Origin: Sergeia podlipaevii
Taxonomy: Eukaryota > Euglenozoa > Kinetoplastea > Trypanosomatida > Trypanosomatidae
Length of the DNA: 64,000 bases
Direction of reading: 5' to 3'
NCBI GenBank assembly: GCA_030849805.1
Contig: JASANZ010002257.1
Span: 1-64,000 of the forward strand
Shown: positions 29,208 through 39,800 of the stretch, one piece after another
Numbering within the stretch: the stretch's first letter is position 1
Layout of the letters: the number at the start of each line of letters is the position of its first letter
Made by a program: the position numbers and the translations under genes
The notes under the pieces: model-generated
Database searches by the model: none
The model's input: the letters and a program-made list of their open reading frames with translations, nothing else
Told to the model about the DNA's origin: nothing

Positions 29208-29924
29208 ATGCAACGCAGCACGAGGCTACGCGACGACGCAGAACGTCAGCAACACGAGGTCGTACAGCGTCCTGTGACGAGCCGAGGGTTTCAAGTGCTG
29301 GTGCATGGCGTAGTTGAGAGCGCAGAGTGCTTAGAGGCAGGCACGCTTTTTGCCAGGACACAACTTTTTTTTGGCCCTGATTGGTCCTTTCTAGCAGCTC
29401 CAGAGGCAGCTACCGGGAGTGCTGATGACTTGGTTTACCCGACATATAGCAACAATGCTGAAATTGTTACCCAGTTATCAGAGAGAGCGCAAAGCCCGTT
29501 TGCCACATTTAACTGGGCTGCACCTTTCGAGTTTGCACTGCACAGCACGAACCCTTTTGGATGGCCCCAACTTGTCGTGACACTGCACACCATTACGAAT
29601 GGGAAGCAAAACCGCGACCCTGAAGAGCGTGATGGTAACTTGCTTGGCAGCGGAGAATCTATTATTGGATATGGACGATGCCACGTTCCGATGCGCAGTG
29701 GGTACCACACTTGCAAGGTAGGCATGATGCAGCTGGAAAACGCGACGCGGAAGCAGCATTTTACGAGCATGCTGACTCGAGAGAAACCCGTGCTGCGCGA
29801 CTTATCGTATCTGTGCAGGGGTGATGACCGCATTGTGTTGACTGCTAGACCACTTGCTGGACATGTGAAGATAACTTTTTCTGTCATGGTGAACGGGATG
29901 GAGGCGTGCGGCTTTGAAATGTAG
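29208..29924 (+). CDS. B9D1: B9 domain-containing protein 1 (transition zone)
   Basis: B9D1 is part of the MKS/B9 complex in the ciliary transition zone, where it helps gate membrane proteins. The 238-residue protein is of family size. Its B9 domain covers about 18-200. Landmarks shared with animal B9D1 are a VHGVVESA start (human VNGQVESA), FFGPDWSF (human YGQDWAP), FNWAAPFEFALHSTNPFGWPQLV (in human, NPYGWPQIV), YGRCHVPMRSGYH (human YGAVHVPFSPGRH) and KITFSVMVNGMEACGF at the end. The frame is open upstream only from a TTG; ATG 29208 is the first ATG and lies 36 nt after a good acceptor. Its neighbourhood includes other flagellar genes (IFT140, LC8, BART protein). Assignment is secure. Confidence 0.93.
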   Translation: MQRSTRLRDDAERQQHEVVQRPVTSRGFQVLVHGVVESAECLEAGTLFARTQLFFGPDWSFLAAPEAATGSADDLVYPTYSNNAEIVTQLSERAQSPFATFNWAAPFEFALHSTNPFGWPQLVVTLHTITNGKQNRDPEERDGNLLGSGESIIGYGRCHVPMRSGYHTCKVGMMQLENATRKQHFTSMLTREKPVLRDLSYLCRGDDRIVLTARPLAGHVKITFSVMVNGMEACGFEM

Positions 29925-29934
29925 GCCTAGCGCT

Positions 29935-29966
<32 letters not shown>

Positions 29967-30829
29967 CAGATGAAATAAACAAGAGAGACATGGTCCTCTT
30001 CTCTATAATTTGATTATAGAAATAGACTTGTGGGCTTTCCCTCCCGTGTACTGTTCGTACATGTCTATTCATAGATATCCGAGGGCGTTTTGCCTATACT
30101 CGCAAAGGTATGACTTCGGTGTGTATTTTCAAGCTTGCTAATGCCAATATGCAAAACAATAAAACAACATCAACAAAAACACACACATTATGCTTTGTCA
30201 AAAAAAATTATTATTGGGAATTCATTTGAGTTATCTGATGCACGTTTTTCTGCCTTTCTTTTCAAGCATTTTTTTTTTCTGCACTCCCCACTCTCCTTTG
30301 CTGTTTTTCTTATATTAAAAAAAATGACTTTTTTTTTCCTTGCCGGCTAGTTTATTGCTATTTAAATACTATCCACTCAAACCTCAAGGCGAGAGGGACG
30401 TAATTGTGTTTTTAGGACGATACTTTCCCACATTCTTGTTTAGCAGACCTCGCTTTGACATACCGTATACTTTGTTATTATCTTATTATTGATTAGTTTC
30501 AATATCTCTTTTTTAAATATATATCGACTAGCATTTATCACTATTATCATTATTACTATTTTAAATAGTCGTTTGGACTCACTGATAGAAGAGAGTGGAC
30601 ATTGACCTATATTTTTGTTCCAGCATTATCGGTTACCTATTTCTCTCCGGAAGCTCTTATTTTTTTTAAAAGAAAGTGATTGTGTTTGTTGCGTACAAGT
30701 ACTTACACTCTCTCTCCCTCTCTATAGCACTCCGCATTTTTTTTTTTGTCAAACTCTCGGGTTTCTTCACTAGCATCATCAGAGAGAGAGAGAAGACAAA
30801 AAGGAAAAATAAAGGAAGGATAAAAAAAA
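29925..30829. other. Intergenic region, AG repeat, small hairpin
   Basis: No gene seen. An AC/AG compound repeat (29935-29966) follows the B9D1 stop codon. A perfect 8-bp inverted repeat with a 3-base loop lies at 30002-30020 (AT-rich). The probable splice acceptor is AG 30772-30773, after poly-T at about 30737-30747 and a second pyrimidine patch. The leader ends in an A-rich stretch directly before the ATG. Confidence 0.6.
29935..29966. repeat. AC/AG compound microsatellite
   Basis: About five AC followed by about eleven AG dinucleotides, in the presumed 3' UTR of B9D1. Confidence 0.85.
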
Positions 30830-33800
30830 ATGCGGCGCGAACAGGGTCGGGTGGCGCTTCTACTGCTTGCAGTCTTCACGCTTGCGGCAACGCTGGCGAC
30901 TGCGGAGCTCAACACGTGCGTCTGGGCGTTTCGCGTGACCGAGGGTAAGCAGAGCACGGAAGAACTTGAGCCAAGGTGGAAGCATAACGCGTGCAGTGGC
31001 CGTATCACATACAGCGTCAGCAACGCGCACGGGAATAGCGCGCATTTTGTTGGTTCACAAGCAGTGTTGTTGATGACACCCCCGCTGACTGATCTGGGAT
31101 ATGGAAAGTTTCGCCAGACCACTGTTGATGTCAACGTTCTCTGCAATGGTGTCACACCTTTGTGTAGTGCAGCGACGGTGTATTACGTTGTTGAATCGGC
31201 ACAGGCTCCTCCTACAACAGACACTCCCATTACAACGGAGCCCCCAATCGTGGATCCTATTTGCAAAGACCCTCCCACCGTCACCCTTACACCCGGCACC
31301 ACAGACTCCTTTTATGTGATGAAGTCTGTCCAGGGATGCACCGCCGCCACGATTGCTCTTACCGGCGAGACCAACACGGCTGGCGTAACGGGGCCGTTTT
31401 TTGCTCCCACTATGATCAATGGACAGCCGGTGTTGCAGTTTGGCAAACCCACCCCAGCCACTGCAGAGGGCACCTACACGGCTACCATCCACGTTTCCTG
31501 CGGTGGAATTCCCAGCACAGGGAGCTGCACTATCCATCAGAGCGTCATTGTCTTCAGCGAGGAACCCTCATCATCATCATCATCATCATCATCGGGGTCA
31601 TCAGAATCGACGACGGTTCCCCCGGAGCCCACACCCGCCTGCACTGGCACCTACCAGTATATTGCGTACTTTGACACTGAGCTTAAGGACACTGTTGTGG
31701 TTGATGCGGTGGATGCTGCTTTATGTCCGCATTCTAGCCCTGTCTTTCTGTTTGCTACTGTGGAACCCCCGCACTACAATCCGGGTAGCTTTTCTCTTTC
31801 CAAGTCGACCGGCGCCTTCATCTATGTCGCTCCTGCAGGTCCTACCGTGAAGCGCGACACCTTTGGATTTTCCGTTGGATGTCAGAAAAGTGGTAGTGAG
31901 ATGGGGCCCGTTACGCCGGTGTGTAACGGCGTTGGCGCTGTGCTCATTACCGCAGCTCCCAATCCTCCATCCCCAAATGCGACGTGCCCTGGCGATTTTC
32001 AGTTCGTATTTGCACGCAACAAGGATGGTTCTCTTACGGCTCCCCTTTCCAACCTCATGGCTCGCGCCACCGTTACCCAAAACGGGTTCTGTGACAGCGG
32101 CAAATATGTGAGAGCTTTCATCACACGCAACCCCAACCAGGGCACTCTTGAGATGTTCAATGCTGCAACTGGCACGTTTGTATACACTCGTGCGTTTGGA
32201 CCTGTGCAGAACATCTCTGAAGAGCCAGACTACAGCGAAGAATTCAATTTTCAGCTTCAATGTGCAAGTGGCGATGCGTGTACTGCTAACGCAATCATTA
32301 CAGTTACCCCACCGCTGGACCCCGACGCAGTTTATCATTTGAATAGCAACACAATTGTGTGTCGTGGGTCCTGTGATGCTCGCTCGTGGAAGTCCTCGCC
32401 CAGGTTCCCGGGAGCGGAGTACTTTGACTCTACGGATAGCCCGCTTGGGGCGAAGTACGGACGCAGCGCCACACGCAAGGATGGACGCGGCGTTGATGAG
32501 GTGGAGTTTGGCTTTACAGAGAAAGGTGAACTACTCATCTACGCTTACACAAGCATTGGCAACATGGGGGTGCGCTTTGTGACATTTGAGCCCATCGATG
32601 CCGCAAAGGTGCTTTCTAGTGGCTTTGATTCAGATTCTCTCCCTCCTGACTCACACACTTCCTTTGATGTTATGTGTCTTGACCGCCAGGAAGCGTATGG
32701 GACAGCCGCGAACCTATGGTCTTGGACTGACGAGGATACTCTTCAGGGTCACGTCAACGAAGCCACGGAAAACTATCGACTCGGCGAGAGTTTCTACCAC
32801 AAGTTTGGCGGTAAGCACCGCAACTGCGACGTGTACCGCGCTGATCCCTGCAAGTATGCACCTCTCATGACCCCTACCGTCACATCTATGTCGAGTGCCC
32901 GGAGCGGGGAAGGCGCTATCAGTGCGGATGAGTCTCGTCCAGCTGTGCAGTGGCGCCTCTTTGTGAATGACTGCGATGCCACTTGGGTGGGCCGTGCTTC
33001 TGTGCAGGCTCTGCGAGCCATGCACTTCGCCAACGGCTCATTGACCTTTGCGCTTTCTCGCGATGGTACTCATCTATCTGGCATTGTCTACTCACAGGCT
33101 GTTAAGCCCGCTAGCTGGACAACACCAGAAGAGGGTATCGTGATGATACAGCGCGCGTACAAGCTTGAGGTGGCTATCCGCAACACAATTATTGTCGATG
33201 CCATTGTGGAACTGATTGGCGAGACAGTCGTTTCCTCTGCACCTACTTCCAGCGGCACCGCTAGCGCTGCTGCTGCTGCTGATGCTACTGATGATGAGGG
33301 AGAACTTTTCATTGCCTCTGATGTGCAATTTGCCAGTGCACAAGATCGCCGCACAAATGAACGGCTCTACGCGTATGCTGTGTTGCTCTACCCGTATCAT
33401 ATCACAAAGGACGGCACCGTCAGTATTTCAAACACGTCAAGCGTAACTGTTGTCTCTATAAACATTGTGAACGCCACGTGGACATCACCCAGCCCGCTTG
33501 AGTGCGCTGAGTGCACCGGTACGCGCTCCACTTGCTTTGGTACTGGCACAGGATTTGAGACCGACTGCGGCGCTGACGCTCTCATAAGCTTTGAAGCAAT
33601 TGATCCCAATCTTATCGTGTTTGATCAAGACCCACATAGCGTGGGGGGGAACAATCTGTTTCCCGCTACAAAATTCCCTCACGCCCCGAACTACAACATC
33701 AGCTTTCTTGGCCGTGTCAAGGGAGTGGATTCGACTAACTCCACTGATATCGCACCCGTCGGCGTGTTTTATTTTTCGATTCATCTTTCCAACCACGAAA

Positions 33801-35290
33801 ACGTTATCGTTATGGTGAACCAGAGCGACTACGTTAGCGAGATTAACCCTCAGTTTTCGCAGACTCGAGTGTGCCGGTCGAGTGCGTACTGGCCAGTTGC
33901 CGACTCCCTCGGCATTTCTCTCCCTGTGCAACCCTTTGACGCTTCTACGCTTGCGCATGGCGACATCGATTCCCCCGAGGAGAAAACCTTTTATGGTGCA
34001 CCTGAGAGGTTGACGCCAAGCGACAAGTGCATTGACCCTATTTCTCCCACCAGCCACAGCGTCACTATCGACAGCCTGACCAAAACGTTCAGCGTAGGCG
34101 AAGCGAGTGTGACCGCGTCTATGTGCTCGTTGGAGGATGCTCGTACATACGGTGTTACAGACTGGGTGCTGTTCGCCATCCCTCGAGGCACGTTAGCAAA
34201 CAATTCAAAGACTGATGATGCCTCCTCGTGGAGCTCCTCTACCAATCAGTACACTGTGCCAGAGATGCAGTACGTGGTACTGACAGTAGACGTGTCAGAA
34301 GTGGTGAGCACGGCTACCATGGGCACTGACCCAGCTCTCTTTCGTGCTAGGTACATCAATATCCTGCTTGATGGCACAAAGCCTCCGACGTGGAGCACTG
34401 ACGACGAGACAATTTGGATGCTTCCTGATGGAGGCGCGTCATCAGAGGATCAAAGCAAGATCATATACTACAACTGGGAGAGCTTTGCTTCTTTCGTCAA
34501 CTACCGACGCATCTATGTGAAGCGGAGCGATGACTCGGCGGCGGCGGCAATGCGTGAGCCATTTAGCTTTGCCTTCACCCCAGGCACTCTCCTTCACTCT
34601 GCCAGCAGTGGACGTGTGCCGATGAACCTGCACGCCGGCATCAAATACACGACGTACGAAGAGCAACCCAACGCAGGCACTGTCAAGGTGAGCGATGTCG
34701 AGGAAAAAGTCCTTTTCGTCATAACAATTAGTCGCACTATGTCCGCGGAGATTCGCTTTGATAGTGACGCCTACACTCCTAAACTGATCACTGTGCGCAC
34801 CAACGGTCTTGGCAAGACCACTGCTACTTCACTGCTTATTGTGTTCCTTGTGGCTATTGTGATTGTGCTCGGACTATCCGTTTTTGTTGAGGTGAAGTTC
34901 AAGCGCATCATTCACAACGCCAAGTACCACCCTAAACACCCAGATAGCGCTGTGGGTGTTCGATACGATAGGCATGGACGCCCAATTGCTGGTGCACCTA
35001 CCGTGGAGGCAGCGGAGGCTGAAGACGACGATGCAAGCGGTCGCAGCGGTACGACGCGAGTGAAGATTGGTGGCCAGAAGACCGATAAAATGATTACCAA
35101 GTTTGGTGCCGTAGGCGTGGAGCAGCAGCGCATAGCGGATAGTGAGGGTGAGGACTACACTGAGCGTGAGAAGTCTCGTAAACAGCGCGTGGATCGCGAG
35201 GGCCACGCAGAAAAACTCCCTGATATGGGCACGGAGCAACAGCGCCTTATGGATGACGACGCGGATGAGACGGCTGATTTCTCGGAGTGA
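30830..35290 (+). CDS. Large type I membrane protein with Ig/cadherin-like modules
   Basis: 1486 residues, not a family I can name. A signal peptide is clear (basic start, then VALLLLAVFTLAATLATA, cleavage near 26). The ectodomain starts with four modules of about 100 residues (about 27-500). Modules 3 and 4 read NPGSFSLSKSTGAFIYVAP then DTFGFSVGC, and NQGTLEMFNAATGTFVYT then FNFQLQC. That G-x-F-x-Y...F-x-F-x-V pattern is typical of bacterial Ig-like/cadherin-like tandem repeats. Each module ends with a cysteine pair (C-x6-C, C-x8-C, C-x13-C, C-x5-C). A Ser run coded by TCA repeats (31569-31595) separates modules 2 and 3. About 800 residues of unrecognised, Cys-containing ectodomain follow. 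A membrane segment (about 1333-1354) leads to a cytosolic tail of about 130 residues with a repeated [VT]EQQR motif. A surface or flagellar-membrane protein is inferred. Confidence 0.85.
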   Translation: MRREQGRVALLLLAVFTLAATLATAELNTCVWAFRVTEGKQSTEELEPRWKHNACSGRITYSVSNAHGNSAHFVGSQAVLLMTPPLTDLGYGKFRQTTVDVNVLCNGVTPLCSAATVYYVVESAQAPPTTDTPITTEPPIVDPICKDPPTVTLTPGTTDSFYVMKSVQGCTAATIALTGETNTAGVTGPFFAPTMINGQPVLQFGKPTPATAEGTYTATIHVSCGGIPSTGSCTIHQSVIVFSEEPSSSSSSSSSGSSESTTVPPEPTPACTGTYQYIAYFDTELKDTVVVDAVDAALCPHSSPVFLFATVEPPHYNPGSFSLSKSTGAFIYVAPAGPTVKRDTFGFSVGCQKSGSEMGPVTPVCNGVGAVLITAAPNPPSPNATCPGDFQFVFARNKDGSLTAPLSNLMARATVTQNGFCDSGKYVRAFITRNPNQGTLEMFNAATGTFVYTRAFGPVQNISEEPDYSEEFNFQLQCASGDACTANAIITVTPPLDPDAVYHLNSNTIVCRGSCDARSWKSSPRFPGAEYFDSTDSPLGAKYGRSATRKDGRGVDEVEFGFTEKGELLIYAYTSIGNMGVRFVTFEPIDAAKVLSSGFDSDSLPPDSHTSFDVMCLDRQEAYGTAANLWSWTDEDTLQGHVNEATENYRLGESFYHKFGGKHRNCDVYRADPCKYAPLMTPTVTSMSSARSGEGAISADESRPAVQWRLFVNDCDATWVGRASVQALRAMHFANGSLTFALSRDGTHLSGIVYSQAVKPASWTTPEEGIVMIQRAYKLEVAIRNTIIVDAIVELIGETVVSSAPTSSGTASAAAAADATDDEGELFIASDVQFASAQDRRTNERLYAYAVLLYPYHITKDGTVSISNTSSVTVVSINIVNATWTSPSPLECAECTGTRSTCFGTGTGFETDCGADALISFEAIDPNLIVFDQDPHSVGGNNLFPATKFPHAPNYNISFLGRVKGVDSTNSTDIAPVGVFYFSIHLSNHENVIVMVNQSDYVSEINPQFSQTRVCRSSAYWPVADSLGISLPVQPFDASTLAHGDIDSPEEKTFYGAPERLTPSDKCIDPISPTSHSVTIDSLTKTFSVGEASVTASMCSLEDARTYGVTDWVLFAIPRGTLANNSKTDDASSWSSSTNQYTVPEMQYVVLTVDVSEVVSTATMGTDPALFRARYINILLDGTKPPTWSTDDETIWMLPDGGASSEDQSKIIYYNWESFASFVNYRRIYVKRSDDSAAAAMREPFSFAFTPGTLLHSASSGRVPMNLHAGIKYTTYEEQPNAGTVKVSDVEEKVLFVITISRTMSAEIRFDSDAYTPKLITVRTNGLGKTTATSLLIVFLVAIVIVLGLSVFVEVKFKRIIHNAKYHPKHPDSAVGVRYDRHGRPIAGAPTVEAAEAEDDDASGRSGTTRVKIGGQKTDKMITKFGAVGVEQQRIADSEGEDYTEREKSRKQRVDREGHAEKLPDMGTEQQRLMDDDADETADFSE
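31569..31595 (+). repeat. (TCA)9 repeat coding poly-Ser
   Basis: In-frame TCA repeats code a serine run that links two extracellular modules of the type I membrane protein. Such a run can vary in length between strains. Confidence 0.85.
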
Positions 35291-36831
35291 TGGGTTGCAT
35301 GATTCATTGAAGTGAGTATGGCATATATATTTTTTATGTGCGTTGCTGTACTGTGTTTACATATATACAAGTTATTTATTTACGAAGGTGCTCGTTTCTC
35401 TTTTCCATGCTAGGAAAAGAACACGAGGTTGAAGATTTTCTTTTTAATATAAAAACTGAAAGAAATCTAGCAAGTTGAGTACCATTTGAAATGCTATGGT
35501 AACCTGCGCAATTATGTTGTGGTTTTGTAAGCTACTTTCATTATTCTTCTTATTATTATTATTTGCGATCCTTAATATATACATTTGTTTGTGAATATGA
35601 AAGACATCCAGTGCATCAAATGGCGAATAGAAGTGAGGATTTTGTTTTGTGGGATGGTATGTGTAATGTTGCTGGGCTTTTAAAGAAAGAAATTAAGCAC
35701 TACTATTTAGTGAACGCTGTGGGCAGATATTGGGCGGACGACAAGTAGGTGGCTGGAAGATGTGAAGTTGTTGTTGTTGCCGCAACTTGATATGGTTGTA
35801 TGCGCGAGGGGAGAGGGAAGAAGAAAAAGAAGATGGAGGAGGATTTGATTTAATATAAAAAAAATTCTTCATCACGGCATCACATAGACAAATACAACAC
35901 AAAAACAGAGGGCCGCATGTCTGCGAGGGAAGAACGCTACCCAACAAGCGAACTATTTGTTTGTATGTTTCTTCCTTTTTGTGCCTCCTTTGTGAATCTT
36001 TTTAGACTAATACAGTTTGCTTGGAGTTTGTTGTTGTCGTTGTCTCTTCTCCTTCTTTCTCTCTCTCTATTTTTTTTTTTTTTTGAACGAGGAGTAACTA
36101 AAAGAAACTTAAAAAAAAAGCAGTGGACGTTGTGGAATACTTTCTTCTGTAGTTTTTGTCTTGTAAAGACTTTGAGGAACCGTTGCAGGGCTGGCAGAAC
36201 GTTTTTTTTCTGTTTTGTTTTCTTACATGTTCTATTTGTTCCCTTTCTTCTCCACCATTTTTTACTATTTATTTATTTTTTATCGTCTTTTGTTGTGCTA
36301 TTGCATTTATCTTTCATTTTTTTTTTGCTTCTATGTTTGGCGAGGGATACACAGTAGGTGGTGCAAGTGCCAAACAGAATTTTTAGATTTGATTATACTT
36401 GTGAAAGAAGATTAAAGGTGTGCTTCAACCACCCACGCACACAAACATATATACACGCTAGCGCACCTACTTTGACGAGAAGTTTTTCTCAAAAGGATAT
36501 TTAAAGGTGCATAGTTGTTGTACCGGCTTTTTTTTTCTCTTTTTCTTTTTGCTGCTGGTGCATATTTTCGTATATTTTTGTGGTTCAAAGGACTGCAATA
36601 CCTTCCACCTACTGTGTGTGTCCTACCAATAGGGAGGTGGAGGGCGATCTTCATTCCCCTCTAGACGCAACCTATTCAAGAAGAAAAATTAGTCGTGTGA
36701 GGCAGTAAGATCAGTCATATATATATAGATAGTAGTTCTACGCTGATTTTGAGTGATCTTTTCACTATCTGAAGTGCGAAACAAGAGAGGGGGTCCTTTT
36801 TTTTGAGTATACCTTACTTGCGTTTCTCATT
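35291..36831. other. Long intergenic region before the NEK kinase gene
   Basis: No gene supported over 1.5 kb. Short open frames near 35563-35748 and 35917-36415 are Phe/Leu-rich or lack any recognisable domain. T-tracts recur. The likely splice acceptor for the kinase is AG 36806-36807. Confidence 0.6.
36794..36807 (+). promoter_or_regulatory. Predicted spliced-leader acceptor for the NEK kinase
   Basis: A CCT8 tract is followed by GAG with AG at 36806-36807, giving a 25-nt leader to ATG 36832. Confidence 0.5.
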
Positions 36832-39800
36832 ATGGACAAATACGAGAAGGTTCGTGTGCTCGGCAAAGGCAGCTTTGGTAGTGCTATTCTCATCAAGCGC
36901 AAGTCTGATGGATCGCTTTTTGTTGTAAAGGAGGTGTCGCTTACAAAGATGAGCAAGAAGGAACGCGATGAGGCTAGGCATGAGTGCACGGTGCTACAAC
37001 AATTGAAGCATCCCAATATTGTTCGCTATGTGGAGCAGTTTGAAAATCGGAACAACTTGTATATTGTTATGGAGTATTGCGACGGCGGTGACTTGGCGCA
37101 GAAGGTGAAGCAGAGCCGTGGTCCTATGAAGGAGTCCGTTGTAATGTACTACTTCTCGCAGGTGTGCCTTGCTATGGAGTACCTTCACTCTCGTCACATT
37201 CTACATCGCGACATCAAGACGATGAATGTATTTCTTATGAAAAACGGCGCTGTGAAACTAGGCGATTTTGGCATCTCGACGGTGCTGCGCAACACCATGG
37301 GTATGGCCAACACGGTGTGCGGCACTCCGTACTACTTCTCCCCTGAACTGTGCCGGAACAAACCGTACAACAACAAGAGCGATATATGGGCCATGGGAGT
37401 GCTCTTGTACGAGTGCGCTACAGGCGGGAAGCATCCTTTTGACGGCAACAACATGAACCAGCTAATGCAGCGCATTGTTAAGGGCTCATACTCGCCACTG
37501 TCTAGCCAGTACTCTTCGGAGTTCCGCAAAATGGTGGACTGGTGTCTACAAAAGGATCCATCTAAACGCCCTAGTATCAGACAAACGTTATCATACCCAC
37601 TTGTGCGCTCTTCTCTGGAGCGATTAGAAGAGAATCTTATGCTGGCGACACAGTGCCGAGTGCGCTTGAAAGATATTATTGACTTTGAAAGTGCTATGGA
37701 TAATGATAGTAAGTCACAGCAGCAGCAGCAGCAGCCGCAACAACAAGACAAAGCATGCCCCATTGCCGAAGAGAAGCAGCTGCTTCCTAGCAAGGACTAT
37801 CCGGCTGGCGTGAGCCCTGGACAAGCCGCGGCTATGGCCATGGCCAAGCTTGCGCAACAACAACAACAACAACAGCAGCAGCAGAAGCCACGCAATCCAT
37901 ACGATTTACGGCCGTCTTCCCCTGCGGTTAGTGCCGGAGCGGTTGTTGGGCCCAAACCTGGCGGGCTCGCACACGATCGTTTGGGTGGTGGTGCAGCAGC
38001 AGCAGCCAATAATAACAACAACAGGGCCATCAATAACTTTACCCCTGCTTACTACAACAACCCTACTCACCAACAGCAGGTCTTGCATCGACTACGCCAG
38101 CCAAATGCGGCATTTGTGAATAACCTCAACAACAAACCGATAGAGAGGAAACCACTTGACACACCTGGGCTCCGCTTGGATCGCCCTACAGCCTGTGATC
38201 CACTCGTAGATCCACGCGCTAGAAACATACAGGATAACAACAACAACAATAACGCCATTGAAAATGCGCGCAGGGGCAACAATTTAGAAGTTCAGAACGA
38301 CCGTTTTGGGGACAACATGAATCGTATTAACGCAATTATGGCAAAATACGGCAAGAATGTTGATGAAGAGGCACGCGAGACGATTCATGCCTACATGAAG
38401 CGCAAGCAGGAGGAATACTTGCAGCGTCAGCGTGAAGAAATTGAAAAGCGGGAGCGGCGCAATGACATGCGTCAGAAGGAACTGAAGCGAGTTCTTGAAC
38501 TGCAGCAACATCAGCGAGCCGCCAATGCGGCCAGTCCGCGTCAACGCAGCAACGTCGGGAAGACGGAACAGAACCCCCCACCGTCTGAGCCTAAACAGAA
38601 CAATGACGTAAAGAGCAAGAACATCAGTAGCAGGGCAGTTGATTCCACGCCGCCCGCTTCCCCTGTGAGAGGGCCAGCAACTCCACAGGCAATCAAACCT
38701 GGTTTTGGCCGGGACCCTCGTGGCGTACACGCATCACCGTCAAGCGTCCGCAATCAACGCGGGAGGTTGGGTGGTAAAGCGGCACCAGCTGCTGCCGCTG
38801 CTGGAGTACGACGCCCCGTTTCTCAGCAGCAGAGGAAGGTGGCGGTGGCTGCCAACTCGCCACGGATGAACTTCGATTGTAGGCCTACAGGCCTTGGCTG
38901 CCGGCCCTCTCAGCCTGTGATCCCTAACAGCGCAGCGGCGGTTGCGTCTGGAGGGGCAACACCTGGTCCTAGTCCTCGTGCGCAGCAGCAGGCAGATCGT
39001 CTGGCAGCACAGAAGGAGAGGGAGGAGAAACTGCGCGGGTTGAGGGAAGAGGCGCGATTGCTCGCTGTGAAGGATCAACGAGACAGAATACCACATGGCA
39101 TCAAAGGAGATCTTCCCCTTGAGACTGGCGCTGGTGCCCCTCAAAGTGCTTGTACTCCTTTGAGGCAGCAGAAGCAGCAGCCACAGTCTACTCCTCCTTC
39201 TCGTGATCCCAACCACTACGGCAGACACGGAGGCTTGCTTGCTTCTCCAGGCTCCGGCCCGTCCAAGGCAGGCGGCGGCAATCCCTTCCTCCGGCAGCCT
39301 GGACAGCGTAGGCCATTCAGCACGGAGGAGTCCAACCGTCTCAATGCGCAGTCCCCACGTCGCCTTAAAGCCCCCGGTGCGGGCGACAGCCCTTCACTGT
39401 TCGTCAGCCCGATCCATCCTCAGCGAGGGCTGACTCCCAGCAACGGCAAAAGCAATAAGGAGGCCCGAAGAGAAATAGCGTCACCGCAGAGAGCCGCTCA
39501 GGTGCCTTCATTGGATGCGAAGGATATCCCTGAGCTTGACGTTGGCGGTGCTCCGCTGTGTAGTCATCACTCCCCTGCGCACGTGAGTGGGGATCCACGG
39601 TACCATCGGCCCAAGACCCACAGCCACGGAATTCTCTCCCCACTAGCACCTCCGCAGCCTCCTGCGGTGGTATCTGGCGAGTCCCCACAGCGGCGTGCCA
39701 GCGTGCTGCCGCCTGTCGGAGGTGAATCACATTTAGTAGGAGCTGGTGGCGCTCTAACAGGGCACCAAATACGACCGCAGCCCCAGCCATTGCGCGAGAA

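Noticed and set aside
30002..30020. 8-bp AT-rich inverted repeat after B9D1
   Set aside because: Short and AT-only except at the ends; likely by chance in such composition. Mentioned in the spacer entry only.
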